A stretch of DNA of 10,421 nt, taken from assembly GCA_964646345.1 (NCBI GenBank), contig CAZYDU010000010.1, positions 1 through 10,421 on the forward strand, in the 5' to 3' direction. Positions within the stretch are counted from its first letter, which is position 1, and every line of letters begins with the position of its first letter. The notes under the pieces were generated by a model. It was not told where the DNA came from, did not search any database, and saw only the letters and a list, made by a program, of their open reading frames with translations. The translations under genes and the position numbers were made by a program. This DNA is from RGIG1681 sp964646345. GTDB lineage: Bacteria > Bacillota > Clostridia > Christensenellales > UBA1242. Shown here in pieces: positions 1-7,699 of this stretch.

Positions 1-89
1 GATTTGACTATACCTTAATTTTTTAGGGAAATAAATCCCTTATTTGCACCTTCTTATGTTAGGTTTTTTTATTAATAAATTCGTTAATA

Positions 90-3000
90 TTAATCTTGTA
101 TTTTTTTAGATTTAGTAGATTTTTTTGTTTTTTCTTTTTCAATATTCTTAATAATATTTGCTTTAGATTTTTCAATTTCCTTGACAATCATTGATAAAAT
201 CTTAGATTTATGAAGCCAATAATCTCTGCTCCAAATTCTAATAATATTCCAGCCACGAGATTTTAAGAAAGCTGGTCTAAATACATCACGTTCAAGAACC
301 GATGGAGATGATTCAAATGCTGAATAATCACATTCTAGTCCCAAAAGATATCTGTCAAGTTGCTTGTCGTAAATAGCCACGCTAATTTTATAGTCTGTAT
401 TTCCTAAATTAGTCTCAACTCTATACCCCAATCTTTCAAGTTCTTGTTTAAGTTCTCCTTCAAGTCCAGTTAAGTTTTCATGACGTAAAGGAAGTTCTGG
501 TTGGGTATTTAATTGTTGCAAAAGTATCTTTGTTTCAAGTTCATTCCCTTTAGAAACTGCACGCACATATTTTAAATACTGTTTAAAAATCTTTGGTCCT
601 GCATTTTTTGTAGATTCCACATTAAGTTCTTCTGGTTCAATACTTGTTACAACATAGATTTTTTCTTTTGCACGAGTAATTGCAACGTTTAATCTATTTT
701 CTCCGCCATCAAGTGAAAGCGGACCAAAGTTAGCAATAACCCTGCCCATTTCGTTTTTAGCATATCCAATACTAAAGATAATAATATCACGTTCATCGCC
801 TTGTACATTTTCAAGATTTTTAACAAACAAGCTTATATCTTCGCCATTTTCCTTGCGGTTTTGTTCTTTAAGTAACCAATCTCTAAATTTAGGATTTGAG
901 TTTGCTTCTTTATCTATCGCATCTTCAATGACAGATTCTTGCTCTGAGTTAAAAGTAATAATACCAATGGATTGATTGTTTTTTCTTGTTGTCGAAATCT
1001 TTTTAAGAATATCAACAACTGCATTTGCTTCTTCTTTATTACATCTATCAATCCATCTACCTTTAACAAGTATTCTTTCAATAGGTTTTAAACCTTTATT
1101 TCTTGTGGTATTTGGAGATACTTGTAATTTACCTTCATAAAAACTTTGGTTAGAAAAATTTATTAGTTCTTCATTTTTACTTCTATAGTGATAAGTCAAA
1201 TTCGCACTTTGATATCTTGTGATTGCTAGGTCAAGCAAACTTTCAACTTCCAAAGCTGCCTGAGTTGAATAATCCATTTTATCGTCAAAGTCGCCACCCA
1301 AAAATCTTTTCATGAATGTAGCGGTTGGTCTTAGCTGTTTAGTATCGCCCGCAACAACAATATTCTTACCACGGTAAATTACCGGCAATGTATTTTCAAT
1401 AAACACCTGTGAAGCTTCGTCAAATAGAATTATGTCAAACAAGTTCTTAACAAGTGGCAAAATTGTACATACCCCTTCAGGAGACAAAAGCCAGCATGGG
1501 AAAAGTGTGTAAAGATATTCCCCATAAACTTCCATAAATTTTCTAACAGGCCATTGATTTTGAGTTTTGTTAATTTGATAAAGATAATTTTTACTATCTT
1601 TATTTTTCTCAAACATCTTTTTATAATCATCAATAAATTGTTCTGAACATATTTCTCTTGAAATAACATTTTGTTCATTCTTTAATGAAATGATTCTTGT
1701 TTTGATATTATCATAATCCAAAATTTTAGAAAGCTCATTTTTATGCAAATCTTCTTGCATTGTGATTTCATGATAAATTCTAACACTCTTTATCTTTGAT
1801 AATGTTTCCAAATACTTAGACTTTGTATCAGTGGTTTTATAAGCGAATTTTAAGATAATCCTTTCGTCTTCAGACAATGAATCAAGAACTGTTGTTAAGT
1901 CTCTAAACTCAACATAATTATCAAGTGTTTTTAACAATAGTTTTGGATATAATGTGTTACCATTTAAGATATTATCAATCATCATGCTGTAACCATTTTC
2001 AGTTAAAACATCTTGCAAGAATTCATAGTCTTCAATATATTCATTAACAGCATCTAGAGTTGCTGAAAATTCTTTACCAATTTCTTTTTCTAGTTTATTC
2101 TTTTTATAGATTGTAAATGGCAATGCTGGAAGCAATACACAACTTAAATAGAATGACTTATAAACCTTAGGATTTTTAGATTTAGCAACAAAACTTACAA
2201 GCGGTTTCAAATTTTTCATCTTTAGCTTTTTATCTACAAAGTATGCAACAAGTTGCCTTGAATTTGGATACTTAGACATATCAAAAGGTGCAACTCTTGC
2301 TTGCAATAGTTTTTCTAGTTTTGACTTTGTTGAGTTTACAACATGAAATTCCAAATCATTTTTAATATTACCAATAAATGGATTAGTTCTTTTTGCTTCA
2401 ATATATTTATAATATAATTCTGCTTTATTTTTTTCTTTTATAAGCCTTAAACTTTCACTTAAACGTTGAAAGTTAAGTTCCATAAGTTTTGGATTTGAAA
2501 GCATGTTTTGATAGATTGTGTAATCATAGCTCTTTTTCCCAATTACGCAAGAATTGGCATACATTTGGCTAAGAGATAAACCAAATTCAGTTTGTGTGAA
2601 TAACACATCACTTATGTTTTTCAGTTGTAATTCTTCGGCTTTTAGTTTTTCTTGATTTGCTTGATACTCGTCAAATGCTAAGTTTGGAGTATGTTTCATA
2701 ACTTCTTCATGGGTACTTCTTACTCTTTCATAAAAAAAGTTTCTATTTTTCTCAGAGTCAACCAAATACATAACTTTAGAATTTAGTAACCCAAGTCTAT
2801 TATAAACAACATCTAACGCAGCTCTTTTTTGCGAAACAACAAGCACACGTTTCTTTTTTGCCAACGCATCAGTGATAATATTTACGATGGTTTGAGATTT
2901 ACCAGTTCCAGGTGGTCCATAAATAACCATGTTACCATTTTTATTTAATGAATAAACGGCATTTTCTTGAGCATAATCAAGACTACCGACTGTAAAAAGA

Positions 3001-3941
3001 TTTTCTGAAACATTTTTAGAAGGTTTAACTGATTTTGCATACAAAAGCTCATCAATAGCATCGTTTGTGAGTTTTTTCTTTTCAAGCAATGTATAGTCAT
3101 TATAAATCGCATTAGCCAAAGGATATCTTCCAAGAACACAAAGATGTTTTACTTCTAAACCTTGTCCTTTTGGTACATCTTTTGTTCTTTCATAGTCAAA
3201 CATGCCTTTACGTTGACTATAGGCAATTCTAATTCCGAACTTTCTCAAATATTCAACAACGTTTTGAATAGTCTTAAATCTTGAGCCGATTGAACCTTTG
3301 AAATCCATATCCATTTCATCAAGATTTTTAAGTTTATTCTGCTGAGCATAAGCCAAAATCAAAACCTTGTTGAGTTGTATGTCTTCATTTTCTCTAAGTT
3401 CAAGATTAACGGTCATTTCATCAACAACATCAATGGTAACAGGAAAAAGCAAAAGTGGAGCTTTTACTTCAAAATCCTTGCCAATGTAACCCTGAACAAA
3501 TGGATATCCAACATAAAGCTCATATCTACCAGTCTCTTTTTCAAATTCTTCAATTTCCCTTTTTAAGCTCTTAATACTTGTAACTTGAGATGATACAGCT
3601 CTTTTAAATTCTTCTCTTTTACGTCTTTCAAGTTTGAGCTTTGCATTATTTTTAACATTGCCTTCAAGGTCTTCAAGATTTTCAAAATCACTTGAAAACT
3701 TTTGGTCGATGCCAAGATTCTTTGATAATCTTGGATTAAATTCTTTGTTCAAGATATTAAAAGAATCCCTACTTTTATTCCAAATAAAATCAACAAAATT
3801 ATTTATAGCGTCATAATCGCCATCAAATAATTTACCTAAATCAAAACTATTTTTCTTTGTGATTTTACGTGAAAATAAACTTCTGTTTTTTCCACTAATT
3901 TCAACCAATCTTTGCTTATAATATGTATAAATACTTTTCAT
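90..3941 (-). CDS. DUF4011-type SF1 helicase with C-terminal Vsr-like (MTES_1575-type) nuclease domain, probable phage-defence protein
   Basis: This 1283-residue cytoplasmic protein is predicted to use ATP to translocate on or unwind nucleic acid. The N-terminus (residues 8-23, RLVEISGKNRSLF) matches the DUF4011 opening; residues 145-170 hold the family's APLLLFPV segment. SF1 motifs follow in order: Walker A GPPGTGKS (342-349), motif Ia VLVVSQKRAA, DEAS Walker B (841-844), GDTKQLRP (865-872), HYRS (918-921), VQGDERD (1046-1052) and NRLNVAITRAKE (1082-1093). The C-terminus (about 1160-1245) looks like an MTES_1575/Vsr-like nuclease (LGLECD, GWNIIRIWSRDYW), but the usual Asp and His of that fold are Ser1187 and a non-His residue. 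DUF3320, present in some relatives, is absent. Start choice: GGAG at 3948-3951 lies 6 nt from the second of two tandem ATGs (3941). The first ATG (3944) is only 3 nt away, and a longer frame to 4040 would run across the promoter. Relatives are common in defence islands; a defence role is inferred. Confidence 0.88.
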   Translation of the reverse strand: MKSIYTYYKQRLVEISGKNRSLFSRKITKKNSFDLGKLFDGDYDAINNFVDFIWNKSRDSFNILNKEFNPRLSKNLGIDQKFSSDFENLEDLEGNVKNNAKLKLERRKREEFKRAVSSQVTSIKSLKREIEEFEKETGRYELYVGYPFVQGYIGKDFEVKAPLLLFPVTIDVVDEMTVNLELRENEDIQLNKVLILAYAQQNKLKNLDEMDMDFKGSIGSRFKTIQNVVEYLRKFGIRIAYSQRKGMFDYERTKDVPKGQGLEVKHLCVLGRYPLANAIYNDYTLLEKKKLTNDAIDELLYAKSVKPSKNVSENLFTVGSLDYAQENAVYSLNKNGNMVIYGPPGTGKSQTIVNIITDALAKKKRVLVVSQKRAALDVVYNRLGLLNSKVMYLVDSEKNRNFFYERVRSTHEEVMKHTPNLAFDEYQANQEKLKAEELQLKNISDVLFTQTEFGLSLSQMYANSCVIGKKSYDYTIYQNMLSNPKLMELNFQRLSESLRLIKEKNKAELYYKYIEAKRTNPFIGNIKNDLEFHVVNSTKSKLEKLLQARVAPFDMSKYPNSRQLVAYFVDKKLKMKNLKPLVSFVAKSKNPKVYKSFYLSCVLLPALPFTIYKKNKLEKEIGKEFSATLDAVNEYIEDYEFLQDVLTENGYSMMIDNILNGNTLYPKLLLKTLDNYVEFRDLTTVLDSLSEDERIILKFAYKTTDTKSKYLETLSKIKSVRIYHEITMQEDLHKNELSKILDYDNIKTRIISLKNEQNVISREICSEQFIDDYKKMFEKNKDSKNYLYQINKTQNQWPVRKFMEVYGEYLYTLFPCWLLSPEGVCTILPLVKNLFDIILFDEASQVFIENTLPVIYRGKNIVVAGDTKQLRPTATFMKRFLGGDFDDKMDYSTQAALEVESLLDLAITRYQSANLTYHYRSKNEELINFSNQSFYEGKLQVSPNTTRNKGLKPIERILVKGRWIDRCNKEEANAVVDILKKISTTRKNNQSIGIITFNSEQESVIEDAIDKEANSNPKFRDWLLKEQNRKENGEDISLFVKNLENVQGDERDIIIFSIGYAKNEMGRVIANFGPLSLDGGENRLNVAITRAKEKIYVVTSIEPEELNVESTKNAGPKIFKQYLKYVRAVSKGNELETKILLQQLNTQPELPLRHENLTGLEGELKQELERLGYRVETNLGNTDYKISVAIYDKQLDRYLLGLECDYSAFESSPSVLERDVFRPAFLKSRGWNIIRIWSRDYWLHKSKILSMIVKEIEKSKANIIKNIEKEKTKKSTKSKKIQD

Positions 3942-3959
3942 CATTCGCTCCGTAATAAT

Positions 3960-3988
3960 ATTATAACAATTTTTAAACAAAATAACAA
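3960..3988 (-). promoter_or_regulatory. Predicted sigma-70 type promoter of the helicase gene
   Basis: On the minus strand a -35 TTGTTA (3983-3988) and a perfect -10 TATAAT (3960-3965) are separated by 17 bp. Transcription would begin near 3953, leaving a leader of only about 12 nt that contains the GGAG ribosome binding site. This supports the start at 3941 rather than one further upstream, and gives the helicase its own promoter after the cadA terminator. Confidence 0.6.
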
Positions 3989-4044
3989 TATCTAAGCCAA
4001 AAATAATAGTAAATATTTTATATTTATAACTTTTGAACAAATAT

Positions 4045-4083
4045 AAAACACCCCAGCATTATACATTAATTTTGCTAAGGTGT
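4045..4083 (-). terminator. Intrinsic terminator after cadA
   Basis: Read on the minus strand, ACACCTTAGCA (4083-4073) pairs with TGCTGGGGTGT (4058-4048) to give an 11-bp stem. Two of the pairs are G-U, so the structure forms in the minus-strand RNA and is mismatched on the plus strand. The loop is 14 nt and a short T run (TTTTATATTT) follows. It sits 67 bp after the cadA stop and before the helicase promoter, so it separates the two units. The U tract is modest, so read-through is possible. Confidence 0.65.
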
Positions 4084-4149
4084 CTATACTTTTTAGATGT
4101 TTTAATTTTTATTTTTAAGTTTAAATAATATAATCTAAGACCTTTTATT

Positions 4150-6309
4150 TTATTTGTTTGGTTTATAATTCAAAGCTCGCAAACTGTTTAATATTGCAAG
4201 CACTGTTACACCAACATCGGCTATAACTGCGGATAGCATACCCGTTACACCAAATGCACCGAGCGACAAAAACAATAACTTTATAATTGCCGAAAAACCT
4301 ATATTTTGCCATACAATTTTTCTTGTAAATCTGCTTATCTTTATCGCCTTGCTGATTTTGTTTAGATTATCGTCAGACAAAACAATATCGCTTGCTTCAA
4401 CACTTGCAGGATTACCTTCAAGCCCCATACAAAATCCAACATCAGCTAAAGTAAGTGATGGTGCATCGTTTAATCCATCGCCAACAAACGCTAAGCTATC
4501 TTTTGAGTCAATCTTATTATTTTCAATCCATTCACTTTTTTCTTGTGGCAAAAGCTCTGACTTATATTCATCTATTTTCAAATCATTTGCCATTTTTTTC
4601 ACAACCGTTTCTTTATCGCCAGACAAAAGCACAGTTTTTATACCCATATGCTTTAATGTTTCAATTTCAGTTTTGCTACTAATCTTTATTTCGTCATGCA
4701 AATAAAATTTGGCAAGCAATTTTTCTTCTTCAAAAAGTTCCACACAAGTTTGTGCTTGTTTTTTAGTTCTTCTTCCAATAAAATAATTCTTCTTGTTATA
4801 TTCGAAAAAAACTCCTTCGCCCGATACTTCTCTAACATTTTTTGCCTTAGGAAGTTTTTTTGTTACACTTTCGGTTATGCTTTTTGCGAGTGGGTGCAAC
4901 GAATATTGTTCCCCAATTCCTGCCAAAAATAAAACTTCGTCACTCGTTAAATCTTTTTCTTCAACTTCAATTTTTTCAATAACAAACTTACCAGTTGTGA
5001 GAGTTCCTGTTTTATCAAAAACTACAGTTTTAACTTTTGCACATTCGTCCAAATAAACTGAACCTTTAATCAAAATACCTTTGCTTGAAGCATTGCCAAG
5101 TCCTGAAAAATATGAAAGCGGAACAGAAATAGCAAAAGCACAAGGACAAGAAATAACTAAAAATATTAATCCCCTGTAAATTGCCGTTTGAAAATTTGAT
5201 GTGATTAGAAATACAACACCAAAAGTTATAAGTGCAAGTGCAATGACTCCCAAGGTATACCATTTTGTAACTTTTGAAATAACTGTTTCTGTTTTAGATT
5301 TTTTCTGCTGATTATTTTCAATTAAATTTAATATTTTGCTAACCGTGCTATTTTCATAAAGAGCAGTGGTTTTTGCCGTTATCATTCCATCCATAACTAT
5401 TGCCCCCGATAAAATTTTATCGCCCTTTTTAACTAATGCCGGCAAACTTTCGCCAGTTAAACTTTGCATATTTAAATTTGTTTCGCCATCAATGATTTCT
5501 GCATCAATAGGTACACATTCTCCAGGTCTAATTATAATTGTTTCGCCTAATTTAACTTCAACTGGATTTAATTTAATTTCTTCCGAGTCTCTTAAAACAA
5601 CCGCGAATTGTGGTTTAAAATTGGTTATTTTTTCTATGGATTTTCTAGATTTTCCAACAGCCAAACCTTCTAGAATTTTGCCTATAGAATATAGAGCTAT
5701 AACCATTACAGCTTCCATATCCTTTTGCAAGAAAATTGCACCAATAACCGAAATTGTCAAAAGTAAATTTTCATTAACGACTCCACGCAAAAGTAGTCTA
5801 ACTGCTTTTATATAAACCCTATATCCAATTACCAAAACTGATGAAATTAACAAAACATAATGCAGAGCATTACTTGTGTTTAAAACCAAAGCCAAAATCC
5901 CAATAACTAATCCTGTGGCTAATGTGCAAAAATCAAAAATAGTCGTGTTTTTTTTATGGGCCACACAATGATGCTTGTGATTGCAACAACACTTGTCTTC
6001 ATGCTTATTTTGTTCACAATCATGACCATGACATGAATTTTTTGCGGAATTATTTTTATGATTTAGTGCATTATTTTTTTCATGTGTTATTTGTTCTTCG
6101 TCAATAATTTCAGCTTCGGGCTCTAATTTTTTTGTAAGCTTAATAATATTATCTAATCCCAAAACAATATCATCAGTTTCAAAGATAAGTTCTGATTTAA
6201 CAAAATTTATTTCAGCTTTATTTATACCCTGCAATTTTAAAATCTCAGTCTCCAAAGTTTTAGCACAATGGGCACAATCTAGTCCTGTAATTTTTACTTT
6301 TTTAATCAT
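4150..6309 (-). CDS. cadA: P1B-type heavy-metal translocating ATPase (Zn2+/Cd2+/Pb2+ efflux)
   Basis: This 719-residue inner-membrane pump exports soft divalent metals using ATP. Residues 1-70 are a heavy-metal-associated domain with the GLDCAHC motif (Cys12, Cys15). Residues 76-120 form a His/Cys-rich linker with 9 His and 6 Cys. Hydrophobic segments precede the actuator loop SLTGES (283-288). The metal-site motif SCPC (387-390) is followed by phosphorylation site DKTGT (432-436), HP (472-473), SGD (563-565) and GDGLND (610-615). Lys677 and Asp698 match the TM7 Lys and TM8 Asp of ZntA-like pumps, which with CPC places it in the Zn/Cd/Pb (P1B-2) group rather than the copper group. The start overlaps the end of cadC by 8 nt, and a strong AAAGGAG lies 7 nt upstream inside cadC, so the two are translationally linked. 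Zn versus Cd preference cannot be read from sequence; zntA would be an equally fair name. Confidence 0.93.
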   Translation of the reverse strand: MIKKVKITGLDCAHCAKTLETEILKLQGINKAEINFVKSELIFETDDIVLGLDNIIKLTKKLEPEAEIIDEEQITHEKNNALNHKNNSAKNSCHGHDCEQNKHEDKCCCNHKHHCVAHKKNTTIFDFCTLATGLVIGILALVLNTSNALHYVLLISSVLVIGYRVYIKAVRLLLRGVVNENLLLTISVIGAIFLQKDMEAVMVIALYSIGKILEGLAVGKSRKSIEKITNFKPQFAVVLRDSEEIKLNPVEVKLGETIIIRPGECVPIDAEIIDGETNLNMQSLTGESLPALVKKGDKILSGAIVMDGMITAKTTALYENSTVSKILNLIENNQQKKSKTETVISKVTKWYTLGVIALALITFGVVFLITSNFQTAIYRGLIFLVISCPCAFAISVPLSYFSGLGNASSKGILIKGSVYLDECAKVKTVVFDKTGTLTTGKFVIEKIEVEEKDLTSDEVLFLAGIGEQYSLHPLAKSITESVTKKLPKAKNVREVSGEGVFFEYNKKNYFIGRRTKKQAQTCVELFEEEKLLAKFYLHDEIKISSKTEIETLKHMGIKTVLLSGDKETVVKKMANDLKIDEYKSELLPQEKSEWIENNKIDSKDSLAFVGDGLNDAPSLTLADVGFCMGLEGNPASVEASDIVLSDDNLNKISKAIKISRFTRKIVWQNIGFSAIIKLLFLSLGAFGVTGMLSAVIADVGVTVLAILNSLRALNYKPNK

Positions 6310-6682
6310 TATACATCTCCTTTACGTGCTCACTGCTAATATCAAAAACTTGTTTTACATGATTATCTGCAAGTGAATACCAAATTTCTTTCCCCACTCT
6401 TTCTGCTTTTACTAAATTCATTTCCCTAAGATTTTTTAGTTGATGTGAAATTGCGGATTTTGTCATTCCAAGACCTGCGGAAATATCACAAACACATAGC
6501 TTATTATTATCAAGCATATTTATAATTTTTATTCTTGTGCTATCAGCCATAACTTTAAAGAAATCGGAAATATTATCAAGTAAATCTTCATCAAGCATTT
6601 CACTCAATGCTTTTTTAACTTTCTCTTTGTGTATGATTTCACAGTCACAATATCTTTCTTTTATTTGCAAATTTTCTCTCAT
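6302..6682 (-). CDS. cadC: ArsR/SmtB-family metal-sensing repressor, CadC type
   Basis: This is a 126-residue winged-helix repressor that releases DNA when it binds metal. The DNA-recognition region is around residues 66-90 (DISAGLGMTKSAISHQLKNL). Both metal sites of CadC are visible. The alpha3N-type thiolate site is Cys12 and Cys14 at the N-terminus plus Cys63 and Cys65 in LCVCD. The alpha5 site is Asp106, His108, His119 and Glu122, with the same 43-residue Cys-to-Asp and 11-residue His-to-His spacing as CadC. This predicts sensing of Cd/Pb at the thiolates and Zn at alpha5. It is the first gene of the cadCA operon and overlaps cadA by 8 nt. The ATG at 6682 has only a weak upstream AGGT, so repressor translation may be kept low relative to the pump. 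Two inverted repeats in its promoter are the likely operators, implying autoregulation. Confidence 0.93.
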   Translation of the reverse strand: MRENLQIKERYCDCEIIHKEKVKKALSEMLDEDLLDNISDFFKVMADSTRIKIINMLDNNKLCVCDISAGLGMTKSAISHQLKNLREMNLVKAERVGKEIWYSLADNHVKQVFDISSEHVKEMYND

Positions 6683-6709
6683 TTTTTACCTATTTATAAT
6701 TATATTTTT

Positions 6710-6729
6710 AGTTGAATATTTATTCAACT
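6710..6729. promoter_or_regulatory. Proximal CadC operator (perfect 9-2-9 inverted repeat)
   Basis: AGTTGAATA and TATTCAACT form a perfect palindrome around a central TT. It lies over the predicted transcription start and early leader of cadC. The AT-rich palindrome with TTGAAT/ATTCAA cores resembles known ArsR/SmtB-family operators. Assignment to CadC is by position and by its repetition at 6741-6760. Confidence 0.75.
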
Positions 6730-6735
6730 GTTTGT

Positions 6736-6765
6736 ATTATAGTTGAATACTCATTCAACTGTCAA
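6736..6765 (-). promoter_or_regulatory. cadCA promoter, perfect consensus hexamers
   Basis: On the minus strand a -35 TTGACA (6760-6765) and a -10 TATAAT (6736-6741) are both perfect consensus, with an 18-bp spacer (6742-6759). Transcription would start near 6729, giving a leader of about 47 nt to cadC. Such a strong promoter needs tight repression, and the spacer is itself occupied by an operator-like palindrome. The promoter begins 40 bp after the stop codon of the ZIP gene. Confidence 0.85.
6741..6760. promoter_or_regulatory. Distal CadC operator filling the promoter spacer
   Basis: AGTTGAATA and CATTCAACT form a near-perfect 9-2-9 palindrome around a central CT; only the innermost pair mismatches. 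Its 18-bp core occupies the space between the -35 and -10 hexamers exactly. Its centre is 31 bp from that of the proximal copy, about three helical turns, so two CadC dimers would sit on the same face of the DNA. Confidence 0.75.
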
Positions 6766-6804
6766 GCAAATTAATAGATAAATTATAACTAATCGCAAGC
6801 TATT

Positions 6805-7572
6805 TTAACCTAAAGCTATATCTAAAATCATCATCAACAAAAAACCTGTAACAAAACTTAGCGTTGCAAGATTGTTATTTTCCGTTTGAGATTCAGGGAT
6901 TAATTCTTTTACAACAACATATATCATAGCACCGCCTGCAAATGACAAAAGATAAGGCATAATAGGAGTTACTATGCTCGTTAATAAAATGGTTAATAAT
7001 GCAAAAACTGGCTCAACAACACCCGACAAGACACCATAAACAAACGCTTTTCTCTTTGAAAAACCTTTTCCCATTAAAGGCAGTGAAATTATTGCTCCTT
7101 CAGGTATATTTTGAATAGCTATACCAAGAGAGAGCACCAAACTCGCTGTTATTGAAATTTCCATATCCCCAAAAAAAGCACCAGCCAGGGCAACTCCAAC
7201 AGCCATGCCTTCTGGAATATTGTGAAGTGAAACGGCAATAACTAGCATTGTCGTATTGTTTGGTTTTTGCTTTAAATTTTTAATATTACTTTGCAAGCGT
7301 GGAATAATAAAATCTAGAAACACAAGAAACATTATGCCTAAAATTATTCCAATGCTAGCAGGTAAAAACGATAAAGTTCCAAGAAAGCTAGACTGGTTAA
7401 TTGCAGGAATAATAAGCGACCAAACTGAAGCAGCCATCATTACCCCACCTGCAAAAGCCAACAAATTTTTCTCAAGTTTTGAGTTGATTTCATTATTTAC
7501 AAAAAAAACAAGAAAAGCACCAATGGTTGTTCCCAAAAATGGCACTAATACACCAATAATTAATTTTAACAT
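6805..7572 (-). CDS. ZIP-family divalent metal transporter (ZupT/GufA-like)
   Basis: This 255-residue polytopic membrane protein is predicted to move Zn2+ or related divalent cations, in most family members into the cytoplasm. The signature is the repeated NxPEG motif: HNIPEG at residues 117-122 and QNIPEG at 154-159, which supply the intramembrane metal ligands in TM4 and TM5. A KELIPES segment before the last helix and about eight hydrophobic segments also fit. The ATG at 7572 is chosen because AAAGGA lies 6 nt upstream; a TTG at 7578 in the same frame directly abuts that Shine-Dalgarno and is unlikely. It reads toward cadC with no visible terminator between them, so transcripts may continue into cadCA. 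No CadC-like palindrome is seen upstream of it. Metal and direction are inferred from the family. Confidence 0.88.
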   Translation of the reverse strand: MLKLIIGVLVPFLGTTIGAFLVFFVNNEINSKLEKNLLAFAGGVMMAASVWSLIIPAINQSSFLGTLSFLPASIGIILGIMFLVFLDFIIPRLQSNIKNLKQKPNNTTMLVIAVSLHNIPEGMAVGVALAGAFFGDMEISITASLVLSLGIAIQNIPEGAIISLPLMGKGFSKRKAFVYGVLSGVVEPVFALLTILLTSIVTPIMPYLLSFAGGAMIYVVVKELIPESQTENNNLATLSFVTGFLLMMILDIALG

Positions 7573-7622
7573 AAACAATCCTTTGTTTTAACATTTACAA
7601 ATCACAAGAATTTGTTTATTTT

Positions 7623-7628
7623 ATTATA
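7623..7628 (-). promoter_or_regulatory. Possible -10 element for the ZIP gene
   Basis: A perfect TATAAT is present on the minus strand about 50 bp upstream of the ZIP start. No convincing -35 hexamer lies at normal spacing, so the element would be weak or activator-dependent. It is placed correctly, between the upstream gene's terminator and the ZIP ribosome binding site. Confidence 0.35.
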
Positions 7629-7656
7629 TTAATTTTGGATTGCTAATTGTTACAAC

Positions 7657-7696
7657 AAAATAAAAATTCATACCCCACTAAATAAGGTATGAATTT
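7657..7696 (-). terminator. Intrinsic terminator after the 484-residue gene
   Basis: A perfect 11-bp stem is formed by AAATTCATACC (minus strand 7696-7686) and GGTATGAATTT (7674-7664), with an 11-nt loop. It is followed on the minus strand by TTATTTTG, which extends the T run at the base of the stem. The hairpin begins only a few bases after the stop codon at 7700 and separates this gene from the metal cluster. Confidence 0.8.
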
Positions 7697-7699
7697 AAA

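Noticed and set aside
25..40. Inverted repeat AGGGA/TCCCT downstream of the helicase as a terminator
   Set aside because: The stem is only 5 bp, and on the minus strand it is followed by A residues rather than T; the helicase terminator is probably beyond the window or weak.
3942..4040. Upstream in-frame extension of the helicase to 4040 (a hydrophobic N-terminus that could look like a signal anchor)
   Set aside because: A good promoter (3960-3988) lies inside the extension, GGAG at 3948-3951 serves the ATG at 3941, and the DUF4011 similarity starts right after that ATG.
4349..5815. Several plus-strand open frames of 75-149 codons
   Set aside because: They are antisense to cadA, have no ribosome binding sites or recognisable motifs, and reflect the codon use of the real gene.
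7573..7578. TTG start for the ZIP protein two residues upstream
   Set aside because: It directly abuts the AAAGGA ribosome binding site, leaving no spacing; the ATG at 7572 has an ideal 6-nt spacing.
7596..7615. ACAAAT/ATTTGT inverted repeat upstream of the ZIP gene as a metal-regulator operator
   Set aside because: The 6-bp AT-rich arms with a 7-nt gap are expected by chance in such sequence and do not resemble the CadC sites or a Zur box.
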